A stretch of 20,529 nucleotides of DNA, taken from the NCBI GenBank assembly GCA_900770295.1, contig CAAGJQ010000012.1:1-20529 (forward strand), written 5' to 3'. The translations under genes and the position numbers were made by a program. Each line of letters starts with the position of its first letter. Positions within the stretch are counted from its first letter, which is position 1. Under the pieces are notes generated by a model, which saw only the letters and a list, made by a program, of their open reading frames with translations, ran no database searches and had not been told where the DNA came from. Shown here piece after piece: positions 10,938 to 18,869 of the stretch. Origin of the DNA: an uncultured Oscillibacter sp. Lineage in GTDB: Bacteria > Bacillota > Clostridia > Oscillospirales > Oscillospiraceae.

Positions 10938-12314
10938 TTATTTCATATCAGGCAGGCTGGCGGCGGCCATGGACTGGCCCACCCGGCGGAATTTTTCGTC
11001 GGGCAGAGTCAGCTTGAAACCTGCGGCAGCCTCGGGATACTCGTCATTGAGCACCTGCTGGCACTTCTCCAGCAGCAGATCTCCGCCCTTGCCGCTCATG
11101 ACGCGGCCCAGCAGCAGCACATAGCGGAAGCCGTACTTCTCATAGTAGTACGCCAGGGTGTGGCCCAGGTAGCAGCCGATGGACTCGTAGACCCGGGCGG
11201 CCCGTGGGTCGCCCTCCTCCATCAGCTTCTGGGTGACCTTCAGCTTCTCGGCGGGGGACAGGCTCTCGTCCAGCTCGATACCGGCCCGGGGCGCCAGCTT
11301 GTTCACGCCGTCCTGACAGAAGTACTTCACGCCGCAACCGATGTCGCCGGACCACTCGTCCCTCATGGCGTCGGGGTTGGCGTCCACGGGGACGAAGGCC
11401 AGCTCGTTGAGCCAGCCGGTGATCTGGCCGTTTTCGTCCACATAGCCCACGGCCTCGCTGGTGCCCATGGCGATGCCCAGCACGTTGGTGTCGTTCAGGC
11501 TCATGGTGCCGGCCAGGGCGGACACGTCGCCGTCGTTGGCGACGGCGTAGGGCACGTCGCCGAAGGTGTCGGTGATGGCGCGGATGTAGATGTCCTTCAC
11601 CTTGGCGTCAAACTGATCCTTGGGGACCTTCAGGAAGAGGGAGGCCTTCATGGTGCGGTTGTTGATGTAGATACCGGCGGAGGAGACGCCCACGGCGTCC
11701 ACCCGGGGCATGTGGGCGGCGGCGGTCTTGAGGGCGGAGACGATGCCGTCATAGTGGTAGTCGGGGTCGGGATTGATCTTGGGCAGCCACACGACCTCCT
11801 CGGAAAAGACGGTCTCGCCGTCGATGACCGCGGAGACCTTGCGGTCGGAACCGCCGGCGTCAAAGCCGATGCGGCAGCCCTCCAGATGGCCGCCCATGGG
11901 GACGGGCTTGTCCAGCGTCTCGGGGATGTTGTCGGTCAGGACCACCTCGAAGGGCTTTTCAAAGACGTCGGCCATGAACTCCCAGTCAAAGGCCCGGTCG
12001 CCGCCGGCGCAGTACACGCCGCGGAGGTAGTCGTAGATGTCCCTGTCGTTCACATACACCTTGTAGCCGCCCTTCATCCACAGCTCGGTCTTGACCAGGC
12101 GGTCGATGTAGTAGCGGTCGGCGGCGGCCATCTCCGGCGTGCCGTGGAGGAAGGTGTGGGTGGTGGCGATCTGGCCGCCGGCGCGCTCCACGGCGATGGA
12201 GACGGGCTTGGCGGCGTCCTTCAGGAAGGCGCGGTTGAACTTCAGGATCGGGATAAATTCAGGGTCCAGAGCAGGCACGTTTTTCACGTCGACAGAAATA
12301 CCATAACGTTCCAT
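10938..12314 (-). CDS. ROK-family protein with N-terminal extension, probable sugar kinase
   Basis: The protein has 458 residues, longer than the usual 290-320 of ROK kinases because about 145 residues precede the kinase fold. The kinase part begins with IGFDAGGSDRKV (149-160, phosphate-1 motif). It has VANDGDVSALAG with the candidate catalytic Asp261, a phosphate-2 motif GTSEAVGYV and LLGRVMSGKGG near 402-411. The ROK zinc site (CxCGxxGCxE) is not visible; the region instead reads GDIGCGVKYFCQDG. Pairing with nagA suggests an amino sugar such as GlcNAc or ManNAc as substrate, which is inference. AGGAGG precedes the ATG at 12314. Confidence 0.85.
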   Translation of the reverse strand: MERYGISVDVKNVPALDPEFIPILKFNRAFLKDAAKPVSIAVERAGGQIATTHTFLHGTPEMAAADRYYIDRLVKTELWMKGGYKVYVNDRDIYDYLRGVYCAGGDRAFDWEFMADVFEKPFEVVLTDNIPETLDKPVPMGGHLEGCRIGFDAGGSDRKVSAVIDGETVFSEEVVWLPKINPDPDYHYDGIVSALKTAAAHMPRVDAVGVSSAGIYINNRTMKASLFLKVPKDQFDAKVKDIYIRAITDTFGDVPYAVANDGDVSALAGTMSLNDTNVLGIAMGTSEAVGYVDENGQITGWLNELAFVPVDANPDAMRDEWSGDIGCGVKYFCQDGVNKLAPRAGIELDESLSPAEKLKVTQKLMEEGDPRAARVYESIGCYLGHTLAYYYEKYGFRYVLLLGRVMSGKGGDLLLEKCQQVLNDEYPEAAAGFKLTLPDEKFRRVGQSMAAASLPDMK

Positions 12315-12371
12315 GGATCGTCCTCCTAAATCAGTATTTCTTCATGCGGCCATATAGTCATTACCGGTTTT

Positions 12372-12400
12372 AGTGTACCACATCGGCGCCAGCGTGTCAT
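12372..12400 (-). promoter_or_regulatory. Promoter of the ROK-nagA operon
   Basis: Minus-strand -35 ATGACA (12395-12400), 17 bp, -10 TACACT (12372-12377). A short leader then runs to the start codon at 12314. Confidence 0.65.
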
Positions 12401-12433
12401 CCGCTTTTTGTAATAATAGAATCCATGAAAAAC

Positions 12434-12447
12434 AAGACCATGGTCTT
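12434..12447. promoter_or_regulatory. 14-bp palindrome upstream of the ROK-nagA promoter
   Basis: AAGACCATGGTCTT is a perfect palindrome 34 bases upstream of the -35. Its half-sites AGACCA and TGGTCT are those of GntR-type amino-sugar regulators (DasR/NagR sites), but in the opposite order. It could be a regulator site for this operon or for the divergent XRE gene. Confidence 0.4.
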
Positions 12448-12580
12448 ATTTTTATAGCGCCAACGGCGCGTTGGATTCTTATGAGACGCGCCGGCGCGCA
12501 AAGCGCGGCGTACCGGCAGCGCATGCCGCAACCGCCGGTTGTCGGATCGCCACGAAAAGTGGTGGACATTTTTGCTCCCG

Positions 12581-12592
12581 CAGGGTACCCTG
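12581..12592. promoter_or_regulatory. 12-bp palindrome just before the XRE gene
   Basis: CAGGGTACCCTG is a perfect palindrome, nested in a slightly larger GCTC/GAGC inverted repeat. It lies about 20 bases before the AGGAGG site. It could be an operator for autoregulation or an RNA hairpin in the leader. Confidence 0.4.
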
Positions 12593-12622
12593 AGAGCAGA
12601 TCACACGCAAGGAGGACTTTTC

Positions 12623-13129
12623 ATGACATTGGGACAGCGCATCCACGAGCTTCGCACCGCCGCCGGGCTGTCGCAGGAACAGCTGGCGGAACGGCTGAAC
12701 GTCTCCCGGCAGGCCATCTCCAAATGGGAGCTGGACGCCTCGGCGCCGGACCTGGACCGGCTGGTCCTGCTGGGCGATCTCTTCGGCGTCTCCCTGGACC
12801 AGCTGGTCCGGGGGGCCCCGCCTGACGGAGCCGCCCCCTGCGAGCCGGACATCCGCCGGCTGGCCGCGGAAAACCGGCGCCACCGGCGGGCCACCGTTCT
12901 GGCGGTGGTGGGCAGCCTCGCCGTCCTGCTGGGGTGCGTGGCCTTTGGCTTTCTCTATGCCCTGCGGAGCGCGGTCCTCAGCATCCAGTACATGCTCTAC
13001 CGCTCTATGGCGGCGGGAGAGTATGCATACGCGCCGGTCTCCTTCCGCCTTCCGCTGCTGCTGGCTGCCGCCGTCTTTGCCGCGGGCGTCACCTCCCTGC
13101 TGTTTCTCTTTCGGAGGGGGCGGAAATAG
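12623..13129 (+). CDS. XRE-family regulator with two membrane helices
   Basis: The protein has 168 residues. Residues 4-60 are a Cro/C1-type helix-turn-helix (LSQEQLAERLNVSRQAISKW at 16-35; LFGVSLDQL at 53-61). A charged linker leads to a hydrophobic helix at about 91-113, a short loop with YRSMAAGEYAYAP and a second helix at about 143-163, ending in RRGRK. A DNA-binding domain tethered to the membrane suggests response to envelope or surface signals; the target is unknown. The ATG at 12623 follows AGGAGG by 7 bases; the open frame upstream to 12539 runs through the palindrome. It is a monocistron ending at a strong terminator. Confidence 0.87.
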   Translation: MTLGQRIHELRTAAGLSQEQLAERLNVSRQAISKWELDASAPDLDRLVLLGDLFGVSLDQLVRGAPPDGAAPCEPDIRRLAAENRRHRRATVLAVVGSLAVLLGCVAFGFLYALRSAVLSIQYMLYRSMAAGEYAYAPVSFRLPLLLAAAVFAAGVTSLLFLFRRGRK

Positions 13130-13144
13130 CGCTCTCCGCGCAAA

Positions 13145-13172
13145 AAAAGCGGCACCCGCAGGTGCCGCTTTT
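13145..13172. terminator. Bidirectional terminator between XRE and lipoprotein genes
   Basis: AAAAGCGGCACC pairs with GGTGCCGCTTTT (12 bp) around CGCA. It ends the XRE transcript on the plus strand and the lipoprotein transcript on the minus strand. Confidence 0.9.
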
Positions 13173-13184
13173 CATGTTCTCTTC

Positions 13185-14867
13185 TCAGGCGGTCCGCAGC
13201 ATCACGCCGGCAAAGCTGAACCATCCCCGGGCGTCCCGGCATGCGCCGGTCAGCGAATCCCGCATCTCCCAGGCGGTCCCCTTTGTGTACAGCGGGGCCA
13301 GCACATAGTCCGACAGCAGCAGGTCCTCCGCGTCGTGGAGGCAGCCCATCCGGGCCGTGCCGTCCTCCGCGTTGGCAATGATGGCCATCAGCGTGTCGTA
13401 GGCGCTGTTCTCATAGCCCACCACATTGTCCTGACTGTCAGAGGTCCACTCCATCAGGAAGCACTCGGCGTCATTGCCCACCGCGTCCAGCTCCACGCCG
13501 GCCAGCGTGTACTCTCCCGTCCTCAGGGCGCTCCAGAGCTCCTTCTCCGTCACGCCCCGGGGCGTGACACGGACGCCCAGCGTCTCCGACCACATCTGGC
13601 AGAGGGCCTGGGCCACTTCCGCGTTGTTGTCCGCTTCCATATAGAGATACTCCAGCTCTCCCAGGTCCGCGCCGCTGTCATAGCCGGCCTCCTCCAGGAT
13701 CGCCTCCGCCTGCCGGCAGTTCTCCGCGTACAGCTCCGGGTCGTTGTCCAGCACGGCGCCGCCGGCGGAACGGAACTCGCCGTCCTCTCCCTCCGGCACG
13801 CCGGAGGGCACCAGCCCCTCCGCTGGCCGGGCGGTGACGCCGGCGGTCTCCGCCAGCGCATTGCGGTCAATGACCATGCACAGGGCCTGCCGGATCAGCG
13901 GGTCCGAGAACGGTTCCTGCGTGCTGTTCAGCAGGACCGTGTAGGTCCCCAGCTCCGGGATGGCCGCCCAGTCCTCGTCCGCCGCCAGCTCCGTCAGGCG
14001 CTCTTCCGTCAGCGGCCAGACCGCGTCCACCGTTTTCTCCTCATAGAGTGTCTGGGCGTCCTCCGCGGAACCGGCGAAATAGAACGTCAGATTCTTTGGG
14101 CCGTGGCTGCTGCCGTAGTACTCCTCATTGGCCGTGAGCAGAAGCGCCCCCTCCTCCGTCAGGCCCTCCGCCTGATACGCGCCGTTGGTCACCAGCGCCG
14201 CCGCGTCGGACCACCACCGGGCCGTGCCGGAATCATCGGAGGACTGGGCGTTCTTTTCGTCCGCGGCGTCCTTCAGCTTCTGGACCACGTCCTTCCGCAG
14301 GGGCATGGTGGCCGGAGAGGTGCAGACCTGGGACAGGAACCAGTCGTAGTTGCCGTTCAGCACCACCACCAGGGTGGTGTCGTTTTTGGCGCTGACCTGC
14401 AGCAGGTCCATGTCGCCGGAGGCCCGGGCCTCGTCATAGCCCACCACCACGGACAGCAGCGACGCGTAGGGCGAATAGCTGGCGGGATTGGCCAGCCGCT
14501 GCCAAGCGTACACAAAGTCGCCGGCCTTCACCGCCCGGCCGTCAGACCACTTGGCGCTGCGGAGGCGGAAGGTATAGGTCACCGTGCCGTCGTAGTTTTC
14601 CTCCACATCCACGCTCTTGGCCATGCCGTTGGTCACCGCCGCGTTTCCGGAGCCGTCCGAGGTCACCCGCATCAGGTTTTCATACAGGTGCACCAGGATC
14701 GTCTGGTCGCCGGTCTCCTCGGCGTAGATGGGGTCCAGGGACTCCGGCTCTGCCCCCACACAGACCGGGAGGGACAGGCCCTCCCCGTCGCTTTTGCAGC
14801 CGGCCAGCAGGGCCGCGCACAGCGCCAACGTCAAAAACAGGGCTGACATCCGCTTCAAATTACGCAT
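13185..14867 (-). CDS. Oligopeptide-binding lipoprotein (OppA/DppA type, SBP family 5)
   Basis: The protein has 560 residues. A lipoprotein signal peptide (MRNLKR, hydrophobic core, LAGC with lipidated Cys24) is followed by the family-5 fold: AEPESLDPIYAEE, VTYTFRLRSAKWSDGR, TNGAYQAEGL, YTVLLNSTQEPFSDPLIRQAL. It would sit outside the membrane and hand peptides to an ABC importer. No permease or ATPase gene is adjacent, so it is an orphan or it senses rather than transports. The start at 14867 was chosen because GAGGAG precedes it and the signal peptide begins there; a start at 14966 would lie upstream of the mapped promoter. A terminator-like hairpin occurs in its leader. Confidence 0.92.
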   Translation of the reverse strand: MRNLKRMSALFLTLALCAALLAGCKSDGEGLSLPVCVGAEPESLDPIYAEETGDQTILVHLYENLMRVTSDGSGNAAVTNGMAKSVDVEENYDGTVTYTFRLRSAKWSDGRAVKAGDFVYAWQRLANPASYSPYASLLSVVVGYDEARASGDMDLLQVSAKNDTTLVVVLNGNYDWFLSQVCTSPATMPLRKDVVQKLKDAADEKNAQSSDDSGTARWWSDAAALVTNGAYQAEGLTEEGALLLTANEEYYGSSHGPKNLTFYFAGSAEDAQTLYEEKTVDAVWPLTEERLTELAADEDWAAIPELGTYTVLLNSTQEPFSDPLIRQALCMVIDRNALAETAGVTARPAEGLVPSGVPEGEDGEFRSAGGAVLDNDPELYAENCRQAEAILEEAGYDSGADLGELEYLYMEADNNAEVAQALCQMWSETLGVRVTPRGVTEKELWSALRTGEYTLAGVELDAVGNDAECFLMEWTSDSQDNVVGYENSAYDTLMAIIANAEDGTARMGCLHDAEDLLLSDYVLAPLYTKGTAWEMRDSLTGACRDARGWFSFAGVMLRTA

Positions 14868-14893
14868 GGAACACGCTCCTCTTTCCTTGGAGT

Positions 14894-14922
14894 AAAAAAC
14901 AAGTGCCGCGAAAAGGCGGCAC
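14894..14922 (-). terminator. Terminator-like hairpin in the lipoprotein leader (candidate attenuator)
   Basis: On the minus strand GTGCCGC pairs with GCGGCAC around a short TTTT-containing loop, followed by TTGTTTTTT. It lies between the promoter (14949-14977) and the start codon (14867), about 20-48 bases into the predicted transcript. Confidence 0.7.
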
Positions 14923-14948
14923 CATCTATCCGCTGAAAAACCAAAATT

Positions 14949-14977
14949 ATTATAGAGAATTTTCACTCTCTTGTAAA
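14949..14977 (-). promoter_or_regulatory. Promoter of the oligopeptide-binding lipoprotein
   Basis: Minus-strand -35 TTTACA (14972-14977), 17 bp, perfect -10 TATAAT (14949-14954). Confidence 0.85.
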
Positions 14978-15043
14978 GCCGTGCCGGAAAAAAAGTAACA
15001 AAAAATTACAAAATTAAGAAAACATTCATAAATTTGCAAAGAG

Positions 15044-15072
15044 TTGCGGAAAGAGCGGAACTATGGTATTCT
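15044..15072 (+). promoter_or_regulatory. Promoter of the single-helix protein / DUF624 pair
   Basis: TTGCGG (15044-15049), 17 bp, TATTCT (15067-15072), about 37 bases before the start codon. Confidence 0.6.
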
Positions 15073-15108
15073 AAAAAAAATCATGTTGACAGGGGAGTAT
15101 ATCAAGCC

Positions 15109-15636
15109 ATGGATCTGGAACCCAAAAAGATTGAGAGCATGGATGATCTGCGTGCCGCCATGAACGACCCGGAGATCCAGGCCGCCAACAAGGAGTTTTC
15201 CAAAAAATATCTGAAAGCCAACCGCCCCAAAAGTCTGGTGGTGGTCATTCTGGCGATGACGGCGATCTTTCTCATGATCGGCCTTTCCCAGCACAAGGCC
15301 TCCTCCGTCACGCCGGTGGCCCTGCGGACGGGAGACGCCGTGACGGTGGTCCTGGCGGACAGCGCCTCTGACGCCGCGGAGCCCCGGACGCTGACCGGAG
15401 AGCAGCGGGAGGCGCTGCTGGAGCTGCTGGGGTCCATCAAGGTGGAGCGCGCCTCTGAAAATCCGGAGGTGCTGCCTCTCCCGTATTATCAGTTCTCCGC
15501 GGGAGAGGACAGCAAGGACTCCTTCACCATCACCGCCAGCGGAAAGCTGATCACTTCCAGCAGCTGCTATGAGGTCGCCTCTTCTTCGCCGGACCAGGTC
15601 TGGTCCCAGCTGGAGGCCATCTGCGGCGTGGGCTGA
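15109..15636 (+). CDS. Hypothetical single-pass membrane protein
   Basis: The protein has 175 residues. The cytoplasmic part (1-41) is charged and helical, with IESMDDLRAAMNDPEIQAA. A membrane helix spans about 42-60 (VVVILAMTAIFLMIGL). The exported part (61-175) contains strands such as GDAVTVVLADSA, a helix LTGEQREALLELLGSI and YYQFSAGED. I do not recognise a family for the exported domain. GGGGAG lies 11 bases before the ATG, a long spacing. The DUF624 gene follows 17 bases later, so the two form an operon. Confidence 0.78.
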   Translation: MDLEPKKIESMDDLRAAMNDPEIQAANKEFSKKYLKANRPKSLVVVILAMTAIFLMIGLSQHKASSVTPVALRTGDAVTVVLADSASDAAEPRTLTGEQREALLELLGSIKVERASENPEVLPLPYYQFSAGEDSKDSFTITASGKLITSSSCYEVASSSPDQVWSQLEAICGVG

Positions 15637-15653
15637 AAGTCCCGGAGGGCGTC

Positions 15654-16313
15654 ATGTTCCATAACTTTTTCAATGCGGAAAATCCGATTTTCCGTTTTAC
15701 CAGCCGGGTGCTGGACATTCTGGTCCTCAGCGCGCTGTGGGTGATCTGCTCCCTGCCCGTTGTGACCATCGGCCCCGCCAGTGCGGCCTTATATTACAGC
15801 TGCGTCAAGTGCCTGCGGTACAAGGAGCCCCATCCCTACGGCAGCTTTTTCTCCGCCTTCCGCCAGAATCTGGCGACCGGCGCCGCCGCCACGGTGATGG
15901 TTCTCCTGGCGGCGCTGGCGCTGGCCGCCGTGTATGCGTTCCTGGAGTCCATGATGATCCCGGACGTCTTCCGGGTCATGTATCTGGTGCTGATGCTGGT
16001 GCCCATGTCCGTCGTGACCTGCGCCTTTCCCCTGCTGTCCCGCTTCACCTGCACCGCGGGCGCTCTGCTGTCCAACAGTCTGCGGCTGACCTTCCGCCAC
16101 CTGCCCCGGATGCTGGCGGCGGCGGTGGTCAACACCGCCTCCATTCTGATCGCCGTCAAGGGCTGGTATTACAGCCTCTTTCTGCTGGTGCCGGCCCTGG
16201 ACGCCCTGGTGCTGTCCCACCTGCTGGAGCCGGTTTTCCGGAAGTACACGCCGGACGCCTCTGATGGCGGCGGGGAGACCGATGAAGCGGATAAGCCCTG
16301 GTATCTGCGCTGA
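15654..16313 (+). CDS. DUF624 (YesL-type) integral membrane protein
   Basis: The protein has 219 residues with about five membrane helices (roughly 20-40, 76-98, 108-126, 152-170, 172-190). The family motif is clear near the start: NPIFRFTSRVLDILVLSALW, then VTIGPASAALYYSCVKC. The C-terminal tail is acidic. YesL-type proteins often lie beside sugar ABC transporter genes, but here the neighbour is an unrelated single-helix protein. GGAGG precedes the ATG by 5 bases. Molecular function is unknown. The strong terminator at 16334 follows. Confidence 0.9.
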   Translation: MFHNFFNAENPIFRFTSRVLDILVLSALWVICSLPVVTIGPASAALYYSCVKCLRYKEPHPYGSFFSAFRQNLATGAAATVMVLLAALALAAVYAFLESMMIPDVFRVMYLVLMLVPMSVVTCAFPLLSRFTCTAGALLSNSLRLTFRHLPRMLAAAVVNTASILIAVKGWYYSLFLLVPALDALVLSHLLEPVFRKYTPDASDGGGETDEADKPWYLR

Positions 16314-16329
16314 ATGTTGGGGCAAATCA

Positions 16330-16479
16330 TCAGAAAAACCAGTCCGCGATGCGGGCTGGTTTTTTCACGGGCTGAACATTCGCAAACGCCCTCCGGCAGA
16401 CGCTCTGGATAAGGGCATTCCTCCCGGACGGCTCCGCCGCAACGGGCAGCATCCATTTGACCGTCTCATACAGCTTCAT
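16330..16479 (-). CDS. Candidate 49-residue protein (uncertain)
   Basis: An ATG at 16479 lies 6 bases after AAAGGAGAG, a strong ribosome site, and opens a frame starting MKLYETVKWMLPVAAEPS and ending ARIADWFF. The last codons (DWFF) and the stop lie in the hairpin and T tract of the terminator at 16334-16367, so a transcript ending there would be cut at or before the stop codon. It is otherwise the only candidate gene in a 320-base gap. No homologue is recognised. It may be real or a chance frame with a good ribosome site. Confidence 0.4.
   Translation of the reverse strand: MKLYETVKWMLPVAAEPSGRNALIQSVCRRAFANVQPVKKPARIADWFF
16334..16367. terminator. Terminator after the DUF624 gene
   Basis: AAAAACCAGTCCGC pairs with GCGGGCTGGTTTTT (one G-T pair) around GAT, followed by TTTTTT on the plus strand. 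The minus strand also ends in TTTTT, so it is bidirectional. Confidence 0.9.
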
Positions 16480-16555
16480 GAGGCTCTCTCCTTTCCACGC
16501 GGGCAGATCCTTCCGCATATTATGGATTCTGCGGCCCCGCAAGGCCATTCCGCCG

Positions 16556-16584
16556 TTGCGGAGCGGGCGGTTTCCTGATATACT
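16556..16584 (+). promoter_or_regulatory. Promoter of the methyltransferase gene
   Basis: TTGCGG (16556-16561), 17 bp, TATACT (16579-16584), about 50 bases before the start codon. Confidence 0.7.
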
Positions 16585-16634
16585 GGGCGTGTCGAATCAC
16601 AAATCCTTATCATGTTTCAAAGGAGGTGCGGGCC

Positions 16635-17744
16635 ATGACACTGACGGTCCCCTGCCTGTTCGGGCTGGAAGCCCTGGTGGCGGATGAGATGAAGCGCCTG
16701 CAATTGAACAACGTCCGGGCGGAAAACGGCCGTGTCCACTGTGAAGGCTCCATGGCTGACATCGCCCGTCTCAACATCAATCTGCGCTGCGGCGCCCGGG
16801 TGCTGATGGAGCTGGGCAGCTTTCCCGCCAGGGATTTCGAGGCGCTGTTCCAGGGCGTGCTGGCCCTGCCCTGGGAGGAGTTCATCCCCAGGGACGGCGA
16901 GTTCCCCGTCAAGGGCTACTCCCTGAACTCCACGCTGCACTCCGTGCCCGCCTGCCAGGCCATTGTGAAGAAGGCCTCCGCCAAACGTCTGGGCACCGCC
17001 TACGGCTGCGAGACCCTGCCGGAGACCGGCAGCCGCTACCAGATCCAGTTCGCCATCATCAAAGATGTAGCCACGCTGTATCTGGACACCTCCGGCGAGG
17101 GCCTGTACAAGCGGGGCTACCGGGCCCAGAACATGGGCGCCCCCCTGCGGGAGACGCTGGCGGCGGCGCTGGTGACGCTGTCCCGCTACCGGGGCCGGGA
17201 CCCCTTCTGCGACCCCTTCTGCGGCAGCGGCACCATCCCCATCGAGGCGGCCCTCATCGCCAAAAACCGGGCCCCGGGCCTGGACCGGAGCTTCGCGGCC
17301 CAGAAGTGGAAGTCCATGGACTCCAGGCTGTGGCTGGACGCCGCCGACGAGGCCATGGATCGGGAATTCCACGGCACCTACGATATCTGGGGCGGCGACA
17401 TCGACCCCAAGGCCGTGGAGCTGGCGCGGCACAACGCAGAGCTGGCCGGGGTGGAGGACTGCATCCGCTTCGAGGTGGCGGACGCGGGCAAGTTCCACCG
17501 GGACAGCGAATACGGCCAGCTGGTGACCAACCCGCCCTACGGCGAGCGGCTGCTGGAGAAGAAAGAGGCCGAGGAGCTGTACCGGGTGTTCGGCCGGGCC
17601 GTCCGGACCCTGCCCCCCAAGTGGCGGGGGCTGGTGCTCTCCTCCCACACGGAGTTCGAGCGCTGCTTCGGCCGTCCGGCGGACAGGAAGCGGAAGCTGT
17701 ACAACGGCATGTTAAAGTGCGACGTGTTCATGTACGGAAAGTGA
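16635..17744 (+). CDS. THUMP-domain class I rRNA methyltransferase (RlmL/YpsC type)
   Basis: The 369-residue enzyme has an N-terminal ferredoxin-like/THUMP RNA-binding part (about 1-155) and a Rossmann-fold methyltransferase. SAM motif I is DPFCGSGT (193-200), an acidic GGDIDPKAV follows the second strand, and motif IV is NPPYGER (299-305). The NPPY tetrad is typical of amino-methylating enzymes. By family it should form m2G in 23S rRNA; the single-domain length matches the Gram-positive YpsC/RlmL-N type rather than the fused E. coli RlmKL. AGGAGG lies 8 bases before the ATG at 16635; the GTG at 16626 overlaps the ribosome site and is rejected. Confidence 0.92.
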   Translation: MTLTVPCLFGLEALVADEMKRLQLNNVRAENGRVHCEGSMADIARLNINLRCGARVLMELGSFPARDFEALFQGVLALPWEEFIPRDGEFPVKGYSLNSTLHSVPACQAIVKKASAKRLGTAYGCETLPETGSRYQIQFAIIKDVATLYLDTSGEGLYKRGYRAQNMGAPLRETLAAALVTLSRYRGRDPFCDPFCGSGTIPIEAALIAKNRAPGLDRSFAAQKWKSMDSRLWLDAADEAMDREFHGTYDIWGGDIDPKAVELARHNAELAGVEDCIRFEVADAGKFHRDSEYGQLVTNPPYGERLLEKKEAEELYRVFGRAVRTLPPKWRGLVLSSHTEFERCFGRPADRKRKLYNGMLKCDVFMYGK

Positions 17745-17796
17745 TTTCTCTGTCGAAATATACAGATTGTAAACGAACAAAGGGGGATTTCGTCCC

Positions 17797-18723
17797 ATGA
17801 AGCACATCTTCATCATCAATCCCCACGCGGGAAAAAAAGACCAGACCGCCCGCATCTACGACATGGCGGACCGCCTGCGGGAGCGCCACGGGCTGGACTG
17901 CGCCTGCATGCTGACCCAGCGCCCCGGCGGCGCCACGGAGATGGCCCGGAAGCTGGCGGAGAGCGGTGAAGGGATCCGCCTTTACGCCTGTGGCGGCGAC
18001 GGCACCATCCACGAGGTGGCCAATGGCATCGCCGGGTTTGACAACGCGGCCATGACCTGCGTCCCCGCCGGCACCGGCAACGACTTTCTGAAAAACTTCG
18101 GTCCGGACATGGAGAAATTCCGGGACGCGGAGAACCTGTGGGACGGCGACGAGTTCCCCCTGGACCTCATCGACTGCAACGGACAGTACTGCCTCACCAT
18201 CGCCTGCAACGGCATCGACGCCCGCATCGCCGACAGCGTCCACCAGTACGGCAATTCCCCCCTGCTCCACGGCCGGGGCAGCTATCTGGCCTCCGTGGCG
18301 GTGAACTTCCTGTTCAAGCCCATCGGCCGCCACTGGAAGGTGTGGCTGGACGGTGAGGAGCTGGAGGGCGACTTCGCCCTGGTGTCCATGTGCAACGGCC
18401 GGTACTACGGCGGCGGCTCCATGCCGGTGCCGGAGGCCCGGATGGACGACGGCGTGCTGCACACCGTGCTCATCAAAAATGTCAGCAAGGCCACCTTCGC
18501 CCGGCTGTTCGCCCCCTACTCCGCCGGGGAGTACCGCAATCTGCCCGCTGACCTGATCCGGGTCGTCACCGCCAGGGAGGTCCGCATTCAGGGCGAGGAG
18601 GACATCGTCACCTGCCTGGACGGCGAGTCCCTCCGGGGCCGTGAGGTGGTCATGCGCCTGGCGGACAAGCGGCTGAACTTCTTCGGCCCCAGGGGATGCA
18701 GCCCCAACGCCACCGCCCGCTGA
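17797..18723 (+). CDS. Diacylglycerol kinase family lipid kinase (DagK/YegS type)
   Basis: The protein has 308 residues. The NAD/diacylglycerol kinase fold is marked by NPHAGKK (8-14), the nucleotide loop GGDGT (66-70), GTGND (92-96) and later DLIDCNGQY and NGRYYGGGS. These enzymes phosphorylate diacylglycerol (recycling it into phospholipid synthesis) or related lipids; the exact substrate cannot be told. A GGGGG-containing ribosome site lies about 9 bases before the ATG. The gene follows the methyltransferase by 52 bases with no terminator in between, so they may share a transcript. Confidence 0.92.
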   Translation: MKHIFIINPHAGKKDQTARIYDMADRLRERHGLDCACMLTQRPGGATEMARKLAESGEGIRLYACGGDGTIHEVANGIAGFDNAAMTCVPAGTGNDFLKNFGPDMEKFRDAENLWDGDEFPLDLIDCNGQYCLTIACNGIDARIADSVHQYGNSPLLHGRGSYLASVAVNFLFKPIGRHWKVWLDGEELEGDFALVSMCNGRYYGGGSMPVPEARMDDGVLHTVLIKNVSKATFARLFAPYSAGEYRNLPADLIRVVTAREVRIQGEEDIVTCLDGESLRGREVVMRLADKRLNFFGPRGCSPNATAR

Positions 18724-18833
18724 GGGGCGGCTGTCCGGCAGCGCCGGCGCTTTGGCTCCCCTGTCTTTCCGGAATCGCTGGAAAATCCGCATGGTTCTTC
18801 CAACGAATTCACAAATATTTCATAGTTACCCCC

Positions 18834-18862
18834 TTTACAAACCGGGGCGGCTGCGCTAATAT
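18834..18862 (+). promoter_or_regulatory. Promoter of groES-groEL
   Basis: TTTACA (18834-18839), 17 bp, TAATAT (18857-18862), placed immediately before the CIRCE element. Confidence 0.7.
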
Positions 18863-18869
18863 AACAGCG

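Noticed and set aside
9415..11124. Plus-strand open frame of 569 codons over nagA
   Set aside because: Shadow of nagA, whose catalytic motifs are all present on the minus strand.
11160..12329. Plus-strand open frame of 389 codons over the ROK gene
   Set aside because: Shadow frame; strong Gly/Val/His bias and no ribosome site.
12945..14846. Plus-strand open frame of 633 codons over the lipoprotein gene
   Set aside because: It starts inside the XRE gene and crosses the bidirectional terminator; the minus strand has the lipobox and family motifs.
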